64,000 bases of DNA from Prolixibacteraceae bacterium (GTDB lineage: Bacteria > Bacteroidota > Bacteroidia > Bacteroidales > Prolixibacteraceae). Numbering within the stretch: the stretch's first letter is position 1; each line of letters starts with the position of its first letter. The stretch spans positions 58,957-122,956 of the forward strand of contig JANXYV010000182.1 in assembly GCA_025355875.1 (NCBI GenBank), in the 5' to 3' direction. Below the pieces are notes generated by a model that did not search any database, was not told the DNA's origin, and saw only the letters and a list, made by a program, of their open reading frames with translations. Shown here one piece after another: positions 46,498-54,618 of this stretch. The translations under genes were made by a program, and so were the position numbers.

Positions 46498-46824
46498 ATG
46501 GCAGATCAGGATACTAAACAGTATATCATTGTGCACAGTGCAAAATATGAAACGACTTATAACAAAAAGTACCTCAACCGGAAAGTTTGGGAAGAACCGA
46601 ATTTCAATCTTATCAAATCCTATATTCCGGGAACCATTATCGATGTTTTAGTTCAGGAAGGACAGACTTTGAATGCCGGTGACAGCATCATTGTTTTGGA
46701 GGCGATGAAAATGTACAACGACGTCCAAATGCCCTTTGATGGTAAAATACTGAAGATCAATATTGAAAAAGGACAGAAGATTCCGAAGAGTTTTGTGATG
46801 ATGGAGATTGAGCCTGTAGAGTAA
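46498..46824 (+). CDS. Biotin carboxyl carrier protein of the acyl-CoA carboxylase
   Basis: The 108-residue protein carries a C-terminal biotinyl domain with Lys71 in the EAMKMYNDVQMPFDGKI motif. Before it lies a short domain (YIIVHSAKYETTYNKKYLNR) instead of the Pro/Ala-rich linker of classic BCCP. This two-gene pairing with a carboxylase beta subunit is common in Bacteroidota. It lies 15 bases after the beta subunit gene, and a strong terminator follows it, so the operon ends here. It needs a biotin carboxylase and BirA from elsewhere. Confidence 0.92.
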   Translation: MADQDTKQYIIVHSAKYETTYNKKYLNRKVWEEPNFNLIKSYIPGTIIDVLVQEGQTLNAGDSIIVLEAMKMYNDVQMPFDGKILKINIEKGQKIPKSFVMMEIEPVE

Positions 46825-46850
46825 AATCAATAAATACATTGAATAACAGA

Positions 46851-46884
46851 AGAGCATTTCCGTTTTGGAGGTGCTCTTTTTTTT
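46851..46884 (+). terminator. Rho-independent terminator of the carboxylase operon
   Basis: AGAGCA (46851-46856) pairs with TGCTCT (46872-46877), with inner TCC/GGA pairing, followed by eight T. Confidence 0.85.
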
Positions 46885-46950
46885 GTGCCCATGCTGGCTT
46901 AAAATTCGATTTGTCGAACCTTGTGAGGGTAGAGTGTATGGAAGATTAAT

Positions 46951-48201
46951 CTATTGAATATTGAATGTAGTGCCTACCCGAAACCCCGTATGTTTCGATA
47001 AATAGACTTCTTCAGGCAAGAAGCCTTTCGATTTGGAGATAAACCCTAAATCGACAGATATCCTTTTGATCGATTTTAAACCTGGAATGTTGAAAAAATA
47101 TTTTCCGGTAATATCGATGGCTCCTCCGGTTTTGCCTGCCGATTCGTTAAACGAAAGATTCCTGGGTTGTTCCCAGCCATGTGCAGCGACGGTAGCTTCA
47201 ATTCTTTTGCCGATCGGGTAATCCTTTAAACTGATGCCTCCGGCCATAAACCAGTTCACCCTGTTTTGGTATTCACGAACATAGGTCTGCACCTTGATTT
47301 TTTTGTAGCTTATCCAGAAGGTCTCATCGATTAAATCGCCAAACGGACAAATCACATGACCCATTCCTGCATTGACTTTCAGGTCTGGAGAGATTGAAAT
47401 GTAAGGAATTCCAATCATATTCAGGTTGATGAGATTCAGCAGCGACCGGTACCCCAGTTTATAAACGTAGTTTTTTTCTTCAGCAGACAGGTCGTTCCAG
47501 AGGGTGTATCGGTGAAAAGGCATGGTTGGCCTGAACAGATGACGGGCAGCGCCATAAATATCGTTGCCAACTACATCGCGCTTGAGTTCGTTCGATTCTT
47601 CAGGTCCGTCAACGTCGTAATGAATGAACCCAATCAGATAATACTGGATCAGGAATGCTTTTCTCAGAAGGTATTCAACAGCAAGGTTTCGGAAGGTTTC
47701 GTCCCCAAATGCCATCAGGGTTTCTTCGCGGTTGCCGAGCATGTAATCCGATTCTGAACCTGCGGTATAAAGCCGGATAAAATCAGGGAAATCTGTTGCG
47801 CGAAGATTAATCAAGGTCTGGTCGGTTACCCCGGCCACATAACCGTCGCGTTTCGAAAAATAAAAAGGCTGTGAAACGGAGCCAATACTTTTGGCAGAAA
47901 GAATAGAGCGATGGCCTTCTTCGTGCGACATGGATCTAAATCCAAGAAAGAACAGGGCTGATTGGATGGAATAACTTAGAATCGGGTTCAGATCTTTATC
48001 CAACTCTTTCGACAATAGGCGAAAACCACTCAGGTAATCCTCGTTGAATTGCCTCATGGTAAACAATCGTGCCGGTGAATCCTGTAAAATGAAAGGATAA
48101 CTTTTCCCAGGAGTAGTTATTTTTGTGCTGTCGGCATCCTGGGCGAATGCTGATGGACACAAAACAAAAAGTAAAAAGAAAAACAGAGAGAATTGTTTCA
48201 T
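46951..48201 (-). CDS. Secreted protein of unknown function with HEEGH motif
   Basis: The 416-residue protein has a signal peptide (cleaved near residue 20, CPSAFA-Q) and no membrane helix strong enough to be certain. HEEGH at residues 93-97 fits the HExxH zinc-metallopeptidase pattern, in a helical context (FFLGFRSMSHEEGHRSIL). A third zinc ligand could be one of several downstream acidic or His residues, for example in the GNREETLMAFGDE region. The C-terminal half is rich in alternating hydrophobic strands and aromatic residues. I do not recognise the family. It starts 22 bases after a truncated TonB-receptor gene. Confidence 0.65.
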   Translation of the reverse strand: MKQFSLFFFLLFVLCPSAFAQDADSTKITTPGKSYPFILQDSPARLFTMRQFNEDYLSGFRLLSKELDKDLNPILSYSIQSALFFLGFRSMSHEEGHRSILSAKSIGSVSQPFYFSKRDGYVAGVTDQTLINLRATDFPDFIRLYTAGSESDYMLGNREETLMAFGDETFRNLAVEYLLRKAFLIQYYLIGFIHYDVDGPEESNELKRDVVGNDIYGAARHLFRPTMPFHRYTLWNDLSAEEKNYVYKLGYRSLLNLINLNMIGIPYISISPDLKVNAGMGHVICPFGDLIDETFWISYKKIKVQTYVREYQNRVNWFMAGGISLKDYPIGKRIEATVAAHGWEQPRNLSFNESAGKTGGAIDITGKYFFNIPGLKSIKRISVDLGFISKSKGFLPEEVYLSKHTGFRVGTTFNIQ

Positions 48202-48223
48202 GAAATGGTTTGTATTGTTGGTC

Positions 48224-48586
48224 TCAGAATCCTTGTCCTTCAATATCTTGTTCGTTTGGAGTAGTATCACTTTCACCTTTTTTGCCATTCTGTTTGGCTT
48301 TGTAATTGTTGATTCGGTAGCTGAAAGTTAGCATAAAAACCGGAGATTCGCGATGAAAGTCGCTGTATTTATATTGGTGAGCACTTTCGGTCGTTGTAAT
48401 GGTGTGCGGGTCTCCAAATACATCCCGCGCCTGCAAAGTCAGGCTGGCCTTTTCTTTAAACATGCTGTGTTTGATAGCCAGTGTTGAAGAATAAAATCCG
48501 GAACGGGTACCTTGCGCAAATGCTTTCATTGAACACAGCGGAATCAGGAAAAAGAGGAAGGCAAGGATTGAAATGAGCTTTTTCAT
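48224..48586 (-). CDS. Remnant of a TonB-dependent outer-membrane receptor (signal peptide fused to final barrel strands)
   Basis: This intact 120-residue frame has a normal signal peptide (to about residue 25, MKAFAQ). It is followed directly by what looks like the end of an OMP_b-brl_3/TonB receptor barrel: STLAIKHSMFKEKASLTLQ, ARDVFGD, ESPVFMLTFSYRINNYKAKQ. Full receptors are 700-900 residues, so plug and most strands are missing. The junction falls at an AQG that reads well as both signal-peptide end and barrel segment, suggesting an in-frame deletion between short matches. It may be non-functional. Confidence 0.75.
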   Translation of the reverse strand: MKKLISILAFLFFLIPLCSMKAFAQGTRSGFYSSTLAIKHSMFKEKASLTLQARDVFGDPHTITTTESAHQYKYSDFHRESPVFMLTFSYRINNYKAKQNGKKGESDTTPNEQDIEGQGF

Positions 48587-48763
48587 TTTACGGGCACTTT
48601 AGTACAATCGATACTGGAATTTCCTTTTGGAATAACCTCGATTCAAATGGTTTAAGCCCGTTATATACTATTAACTTTTCTTCACGGTTTTTAAGAAAAA
48701 GAGTAGCAGGTCTTTTATCGAAGATCAGATGTTAATTCTCCCAAAACCTTGAATGTTGAGGGT

Positions 48764-48802
48764 TCAAAAAAAACCTCTTCCATTCTTGAAATGAAAGAGG
48801 TT
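48764..48802 (-). terminator. Terminator after the M16 peptidase gene
   Basis: Arms AACCTCTT-x-CAT (48772-48783) and ATGAAAGAGGTT (48791-48802) form a stem with a seven-base loop; a long T run follows on the minus strand. Confidence 0.75.
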
Positions 48803-48824
48803 TTGAACGGATGAATGAATATTC

Positions 48825-51638
48825 TTATTCGGGTTTGGGTTTGAAGATAATATCAACTACATCTGCTTTCGCCAGGAATGACTTTACAAATTTCTGAACC
48901 TGCGGGATAGTCATCTTTTCGAGGATCTTTTCATAGTTTTCGGCAGAGCTTGGATCGTAGGCGTACATGTAATAGGTATTCAATGCCTGCATCCAGTAAT
49001 TGTTGTGCAATTTCGATTGTTCGCGGTTTTTCAGGAGACTCTCGATGGCTTTGTCCAGATCGGCAGCCGTTGGGCCATCCTGGGCAATTTTATCGATTTC
49101 GCGGTAGATAATGGCTTTCAGATAGTTGGCTTTGGCCGGATCGGTATCGAAAGTCATGTTCAGGCTTTTCTCCAACTTCGGAAACTTCGACGAACTGGCC
49201 GAAACGCGCACTCCGTAGGTTCCGCCTTCTTTTTCACGGATTTCGTCGATATACCGGAGGTTCAGGATGTCGCGGAAAACGCTCAGCAACAGGTTTTGTT
49301 CCGGAGAATATTCCATGTGCGCTGCAAAATTAACTACTACCGTAGACTTCTTAACTTCCAGCGGAATTTCGATTTCGCGAACCGTTTTTCCTATAGGCCA
49401 AACGATGTTCCGATCCATCCAGCTTTCTTTACGTGGATGGGTGGTTAATGAGCCAATGTATTTTTCGGCCATGCTTTTTGCAGTTTCCTCGTCAATGTTG
49501 CCCACAATGAAATAAGTGAATTCACCGGCATCTTCAAAACGATCTTTATAAATGGTTTCCATTTGTTCCAGCGAAACTTCGTTAAAGAATTCCGGAGTCA
49601 TCAACTTTACCCTCGGGTTTTTGCAGGTCAGGATCAGCGACAAGGAGTCGTTAATGATTTTCTGCGGATTGTTCGCCATATTGGTTATGTATGCTTTATA
49701 CCGGCCCATCAAGGCTTCGTAGGCTTCCTTGTCGAACCGGGGATTCTCGAATTGCAGGTAAAGCAATTGCATCATCGTTTCGAAATCTTTCGGAGTGGCC
49801 GATCCGTTAAAGCTTTCATTCAGATCAGAAAGGCCAACGCCAAGGCCAACTTTTTTCCCGGTGAGCGCTTTTTTCAGGGCAGTAGCATCATAATCGCCCA
49901 CTCCAAACGAACCTACGAATGAACTGAGCATCATGGCTGATGCAACTTTGTCGTTATCCACTTTTGAACTTCCGCCATCGCTTATGGCCGTCAGTGAAAC
50001 CTGATCCTTTTCGTAATCGGCTTGCCTGAATACCACTTTGGCATCGTTTGCCAAAGTCCATTCCACCGCGTTAAACTCCGGAAGCTTTCTGCTGCTTACT
50101 ACTTTTGAACCTTTCAATTCTTTGCTGACCAGGTTTGAGGAAAATACCTGATCGATATACGGATCCACATTGCTTTTGTCAATGTCAGTCATAATCGAAA
50201 ATGCCTGCTCTTTGGTCAGGTGTTTAGCTTCAGGTTTATCGGGTCCCATCACCACCACCACACGGTTTTCGGGAGTCATCCATTGTTTGGCTTTGGCCGA
50301 AACTTCCTCTACAGAAATGGTCGGAAGAACTTTTTGAGCGAATTCCCAGTCGAAATCCATGGAAGTTACCGGTTCTCCATCAATGTAGTTGGCCTTGAAA
50401 TCGCTGGCATATTGATCGTTGCTGATTTTGTCGCGCTGTTTGTAGCGGCTTTCCATCGAGGTGAGGAGATTTGTTTTTGCACGGTAGAGTTCTCCCTGGG
50501 TGAAACCATGCTGGTAAATCCGTTCAGCTTCCGTATAGATTGATTTAAATGCCACATCGTCCTGATCAGGCTTGGCCGTTGCAGAGACTGAAAAAACCTG
50601 GTATCCTGAAACAAAGCCGCCGAATCCGATATTTCCATTGATGAAAGGCGTGACTCCTTTCTGAAGTAATTCGGTGATGCGATCCCTGGCCATCATGCCA
50701 AAAAGTGACTGAATAGTCTGTTCACGAAGATAATTGAGGTTCTTTTCAGATTTTTCGGGAGCTTGGTGTTTAATATACAGCGAAATGGAATAACTGTCGG
50801 CTTCCTTGTCGGTAGCCAGCACATAAAGAGGTTCTTTGTGTGCCGGAACAGCGTAGAATTCCCGTTTTTGCGGATTGTTGACCGGTTCGATTTTCGAGAG
50901 CAGCGCTTTCACTTTCTGTTCAACTGCATCGACATCAATGTCGCCAACAATTGCAATGGCTTGTAAATCGGTCCGATACCAATCGTGGTAAAAATTCCGG
51001 AGCGTTTCGTACTTGAAATTTTTGATCACATCCAAATCACCGATCACGTCACGGTTCATGTATTTCGAACCGTTCAGTAAAACCGGCAGGTATTGGCGTT
51101 GCATTCGGAATCCGGCTGTACGGCGGGTTCTCCATTCTTCGGTAATCACACCACGCTCGGCATCAATTTCCTCGTTGGTAAGCAAAAGATAATACGACCA
51201 ATCGTTTAAAACCAGCAAACAAGTGTCAACCAGTCCATCATGTTTAACCGGAACGTCACTCAGATTATATACCGTTTCACCAAAACTGGTATAGGCGTTG
51301 ATGTTTCGGCCAAACGAAACGCCATGCTTTTCCAGGGTATTGATTATGCCTTTGCCCGGAAAGTGCTGGGTGCCATTGAAAGCCATGTGTTCCAGAAAGT
51401 GGGCAAGTCCATTCTGATCATCGTTTTCGAGCAATGCACCAACATTTTGAATGATATAAAAACTGGCCCGTTCTTTTGGCTCTTCGTTGTGGCGGATGTA
51501 ATAAGTCATTCCGTTTCCGAGCTTGCCGGTGCGAACCGCCGGATCGATTGATACTGGTTTATTGAAATCATTTTGGCTGAATACCATTCCTGATAATTGC
51601 AACAGAGCAACGATCAGCATTAATCGGATTTTCATCAT
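48825..51638 (-). CDS. M16 family zinc metallopeptidase (two-repeat, exported)
   Basis: The 937-residue protein has a signal peptide (about 1-21) and four M16 modules, as in pitrilysin/PqqL-type peptidases. The inverted zinc motif HFLEH is at residues 80-84 with the third ligand Glu161 in DAERGVITEEW. The second half lacks the motif, as expected of the non-catalytic repeat, and contains the R-Y pair region (RYIDEIREKEGGTYGVRVSAS). It is probably periplasmic. Monocistronic with a terminator; no partner M16 gene is beside it because both halves are in one chain. Confidence 0.93.
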   Translation of the reverse strand: MMKIRLMLIVALLQLSGMVFSQNDFNKPVSIDPAVRTGKLGNGMTYYIRHNEEPKERASFYIIQNVGALLENDDQNGLAHFLEHMAFNGTQHFPGKGIINTLEKHGVSFGRNINAYTSFGETVYNLSDVPVKHDGLVDTCLLVLNDWSYYLLLTNEEIDAERGVITEEWRTRRTAGFRMQRQYLPVLLNGSKYMNRDVIGDLDVIKNFKYETLRNFYHDWYRTDLQAIAIVGDIDVDAVEQKVKALLSKIEPVNNPQKREFYAVPAHKEPLYVLATDKEADSYSISLYIKHQAPEKSEKNLNYLREQTIQSLFGMMARDRITELLQKGVTPFINGNIGFGGFVSGYQVFSVSATAKPDQDDVAFKSIYTEAERIYQHGFTQGELYRAKTNLLTSMESRYKQRDKISNDQYASDFKANYIDGEPVTSMDFDWEFAQKVLPTISVEEVSAKAKQWMTPENRVVVVMGPDKPEAKHLTKEQAFSIMTDIDKSNVDPYIDQVFSSNLVSKELKGSKVVSSRKLPEFNAVEWTLANDAKVVFRQADYEKDQVSLTAISDGGSSKVDNDKVASAMMLSSFVGSFGVGDYDATALKKALTGKKVGLGVGLSDLNESFNGSATPKDFETMMQLLYLQFENPRFDKEAYEALMGRYKAYITNMANNPQKIINDSLSLILTCKNPRVKLMTPEFFNEVSLEQMETIYKDRFEDAGEFTYFIVGNIDEETAKSMAEKYIGSLTTHPRKESWMDRNIVWPIGKTVREIEIPLEVKKSTVVVNFAAHMEYSPEQNLLLSVFRDILNLRYIDEIREKEGGTYGVRVSASSSKFPKLEKSLNMTFDTDPAKANYLKAIIYREIDKIAQDGPTAADLDKAIESLLKNREQSKLHNNYWMQALNTYYMYAYDPSSAENYEKILEKMTIPQVQKFVKSFLAKADVVDIIFKPKPE

Positions 51639-52144
51639 GGGTTTTCTTTTAATCAGTGGATTTTGATGAGTGGAACAATAAAAACAATGAAATAGGTATC
51701 AATTGATTGTTCATAATTACAGTAACCCGGAAGATTTCTAAAAAATGATGATTCATTTTAAACAAGGAATAGTCAACTTTATCGAACCAACCGGTTTAAA
51801 AGTTGGCAAAACAGTTGTAAAAAAAGAAAAAAAGACAAAATAGTCTGAATATATTCAAAAAGCAGTTGTCTGTTTGAAAATGTTTCTTACTTTTAATTCA
51901 AATATCAGGCAAATCAACTTCCTGTCAGACACTTGACCGCGTGTCTATGTGATTTAATGCTAACCATAACCCTTCATTTTTTACATTGAAAGTAGTTTCG
52001 CTTATTTCCGGATATGAGAAAATAAGTTTGAAAATGATGGATCTATCAACTGGCGCTTCGAATCAATGGGCGGCATGATCGCTTAAAAATAGATGTGGAT
52101 GATTAACTCACATGCGGGTTTCGTCCCAAACAAAATTTCAAGGT
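51639..52144. other. 506-base intergenic region between the M16 peptidase and the following secreted-protein gene
   Basis: This is the longest gene-free stretch in the window. It is AT-rich and contains divergent promoters by position. A short inverted repeat (GACAC ... GTGTC, near 51928-51946) and a 32-codon frame at 51745-51843 with a lysine-rich end are visible, but neither is convincing as a gene. I see no tRNA-like or riboswitch-like fold. Confidence 0.4.
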
Positions 52145-52933
52145 ATGAAGAAATTATTGACTTTCGTGTTGGTCATTTGTTTGGCCGTTGGTTTAAAAGC
52201 TCAGGAAAAACCTGCTCCGCTGTACTTGTTGTTCGAATTCATGCAGGTCAAAGGGGAAAATGGATCGGATTATTGGGCGGTTGAAGATTTTTGGTCGGGA
52301 ATACACAAAGAACGTGTAGCCGACAAGTCCATTCTCGGGTGGGATCTGTGGTCACTCACGCCTTCGGGTACGCAGCAAGGATCTCAATATTTGACTGTTA
52401 CGCTCTTTGCAAATCTGAAAGATATGTTACATGCAATTGGTTCGCTGGATGTAATGGCATACGCCAAAAAAGCATATCCGAAGATGACCGATAAAGACAT
52501 GAACGCCATGTTTGTTAAAACCGCAAAATCACGGGATATGGCGCACCAGGTTTTGATAAGACAGGTTGACCGGACCAAAGGCGACTTTAAGATGAAAGTT
52601 GGTACAATGATGACGATGGATATCATGAAACAACTGGATGATGGCTACGAGAAATCTGAATCCGAGATTTTTAAACCGTGGCATCAGAAAATGGTCGATC
52701 AGGGCAAGAAAGGATCGTGGGAACTCGACGAGGTGATCTTACCGGCAGGAACCGAATCTTATGGAACGCATCTAACCGTCAGCATGTACAATGATGTCGC
52801 ACAACTGGCCGCATTTATGGAAGGTTCTTTAGGTGATATGGATTTAATGACTCAGCTTGCTGTAAAAGAAGGCTTGAAAACCAGGGATTGGAAGGAAATG
52901 AAAATTGCGAAGCTGGAAAAGATGGTCAGATAA
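52145..52933 (+). CDS. Secreted protein of unknown function
   Basis: The 262-residue protein has a signal peptide (about residues 1-20, ending VGLKAQ). The remainder has two similar halves: YLLFEFMQVKGENGSDYWAVEDFWSGIHKERVADKSILGWDLW and, further on, FKPWHQKMVDQGKKGSWELDEVILPAG, each followed by a helix. This suggests a duplicated ferredoxin-like/dimeric alpha-beta barrel fold, but the family is not recognised. An upstream ATG at 52112 is possible; the start at 52145 gives a clean signal peptide. A terminator follows. Confidence 0.7.
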   Translation: MKKLLTFVLVICLAVGLKAQEKPAPLYLLFEFMQVKGENGSDYWAVEDFWSGIHKERVADKSILGWDLWSLTPSGTQQGSQYLTVTLFANLKDMLHAIGSLDVMAYAKKAYPKMTDKDMNAMFVKTAKSRDMAHQVLIRQVDRTKGDFKMKVGTMMTMDIMKQLDDGYEKSESEIFKPWHQKMVDQGKKGSWELDEVILPAGTESYGTHLTVSMYNDVAQLAAFMEGSLGDMDLMTQLAVKEGLKTRDWKEMKIAKLEKMVR

Positions 52934-53020
52934 AGGGCTGATTGAATTTTAAGGATGATGACCTTAAACAAATATTCTATCAAACATAGAGGTTTTTTGT
53001 AGTATTTGGATTTAAACAGC

Positions 53021-53052
53021 GGGGAAGGGGCTGATAGCTCCTTCCCCTTTTT
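53021..53052 (+). terminator. Strong terminator after the unknown secreted-protein gene
   Basis: A 12-bp GC-rich stem (53021-53032 with 53036-53047, one G-T pair) with a three-base loop and five T; the convergent ruvC stop lies 22 bases beyond. Confidence 0.9.
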
Positions 53053-53073
53053 CTGATGACTAATGACCATTTC

Positions 53074-53631
53074 CTACTTTTTGACCCTCTCCGGATTCTT
53101 TTTGATAAAATCGCCCCAGCTTTTTACCCCCGATTTACCAACCGGATTTTTCATCTGAAGGTAATGGCAAACGGCAACTGCAACCGCATCAGTGGCATCG
53201 AGTTCTTTCGGAAGTTCGTTCAGGCTGAACATGTTTTTCAGGAAAAAAGCCACCTGTTCCTTGGCAGCCCGGCCCATTCCGGTGATCGATTGTTTCACTT
53301 TAAGTGGAGCATATTCGAAAACCGGGATGTTTTTACTGAGTGCCAATCCCAATACCACGCCCTGGGCACGTCCCAGTTTTAGCATAGCCTGAATGTCTTT
53401 ACCGTAAAACTGAGATTCAATGGCAAGTTCATCAGGTTGTAACTCATTCAGCAAAGAGTTAGAGCGCTCAAAAATATGTTTCAGTTTTTGGTAATGATCG
53501 GTGAAGCCAGTGGTTTTGATCACCCCAACCTGTAGTATACGTGGTTTATTATCAACTACTTCAATCAATCCATAACCCATTACGTTGGTTCCCGGGTCGA
53601 TTCCAAGTATTTTCGAAGGTTTTTTTTCCAT
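53074..53631 (-). CDS. ruvC: Crossover junction endodeoxyribonuclease RuvC
   Basis: RuvC resolves Holliday junctions. The 185-residue protein has Asp12 (ILGIDPGTNVMGYG), Glu72 (LAIESQFYG), and the C-terminal Asp145/Asp148 (LDATDAVAVAVCH), the acidic catalytic set. KVKQSITGMGRAAKEQV is the usual DNA-binding helix region. A short basic C-terminal tail (KNPERVKK) is present. Its own -7 box lies inside the end of the upstream EamA gene. The other resolvasome genes (ruvA, ruvB) are not in the window. Confidence 0.96.
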   Translation of the reverse strand: MEKKPSKILGIDPGTNVMGYGLIEVVDNKPRILQVGVIKTTGFTDHYQKLKHIFERSNSLLNELQPDELAIESQFYGKDIQAMLKLGRAQGVVLGLALSKNIPVFEYAPLKVKQSITGMGRAAKEQVAFFLKNMFSLNELPKELDATDAVAVAVCHYLQMKNPVGKSGVKSWGDFIKKNPERVKK

Positions 53632-53650
53632 GAAATAGGCTTGTTAATCC

Positions 53651-54541
53651 TCAAAGATAATCCTTTTTGTCCCTCTTTTGCTGAACCGAGATTCCCGAAA
53701 CAATAAATGCCAGGCCAACAAATGTGGTGAAATAGATCGTTTCGCCCAGGATAAAATGAATGAAAACCAGCGAGAGGAATGGTGACAAGAAGATCAGTGT
53801 ACCTGTTTTGGCATTGTTATCGCTCAGTTGCATGGCCTTCATCCACAAAATGTAGGTGATTCCCAACTCGAAAAGTCCAATATAAATCGCAGGAGGAAAG
53901 CTCCTTAGGTCAGGAAACTGAAAATCGGTAAAAAGAAATGCAGCAATCAGCAGGTATGAAAAGCCAAATACGAAATTCCAGAATAATTTAAAGATTTCGT
54001 TCCGTTTGTCGAGCACACTCAGGATCCAGAAAAGCGCCCATACGATGCTGCTTCCCAAAGCCAGCAAGGCTCCGGTCAGGTTAGTATTGGCTATTCCGGA
54101 GATGGAGCCTTGCGACGAAATGAAAATCACTCCCACGAAACTGATGAGAATCGCAATGATGTTTCGGATTGTAATTTTCTGTTTCAGCAAGGGAGCTGAA
54201 AGTAAGGCCAGCGTGACCGGCCAGATCATGTTTAAAGGTTGGGCTACCTGAGCCGGAAGGAGGCTGTATGCCTGAAAAAGGATGAGGTAATAGCCAAACG
54301 GATTTAAAAGTCCAAACAAGGCCGATTTTCCAAGGCCTGACCAGGAAACGGTGAACAATTCGCACAGTTTTCCCTGAGAAAGGATAACCAGGAAGAAGGT
54401 CAGCAACGAAATTGCTGATGCGAACAAAATAAGGTAAAGCGGGGAAAGTTCCTTCAGCCCAAGTTTAAAAGCGGTAGCTACGGTCGACCAGAGCAGGACC
54501 GATAAGAGTGCATACAAGTAGGCTTTGGAAATCCTGTTCAT
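53651..54541 (-). CDS. EamA/DMT family transporter (second copy in window)
   Basis: The 296-residue protein has ten membrane helices in two EamA repeats. Conserved pieces are AYLYALLSVLLWSTVATAFKLGLKELSPLYLILF at the start and YIGLFELGITYILWMKAMQLSDNNAKTGTLIFLSPFLSLVFIHFILGE near the end. It is not a close copy of the transporter at 23779-24666. Substrate is unknown. It precedes ruvC by a short gap, so read-through may add to ruvC expression. Confidence 0.9.
   Translation of the reverse strand: MNRISKAYLYALLSVLLWSTVATAFKLGLKELSPLYLILFASAISLLTFFLVILSQGKLCELFTVSWSGLGKSALFGLLNPFGYYLILFQAYSLLPAQVAQPLNMIWPVTLALLSAPLLKQKITIRNIIAILISFVGVIFISSQGSISGIANTNLTGALLALGSSIVWALFWILSVLDKRNEIFKLFWNFVFGFSYLLIAAFLFTDFQFPDLRSFPPAIYIGLFELGITYILWMKAMQLSDNNAKTGTLIFLSPFLSLVFIHFILGETIYFTTFVGLAFIVSGISVQQKRDKKDYL
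53652..53659 (-). promoter_or_regulatory. -7 promoter box for ruvC
   Basis: Minus-strand TATCTTTG lies 20 bases before the ruvC ATG and within the last codons of the EamA transporter gene. Confidence 0.45.
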
Positions 54542-54618
54542 GATTATTTCATATGGGCTAAAGCCCTTTTATTCTTGCTATTATCCTTTGCTGTCTGATT
54601 TTAGCCGACGGACATTAA

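Noticed and set aside
51745..51843. 32-codon frame in the long intergenic region
   Set aside because: No ribosome-binding site or recognisable motif; low-complexity lysine end.
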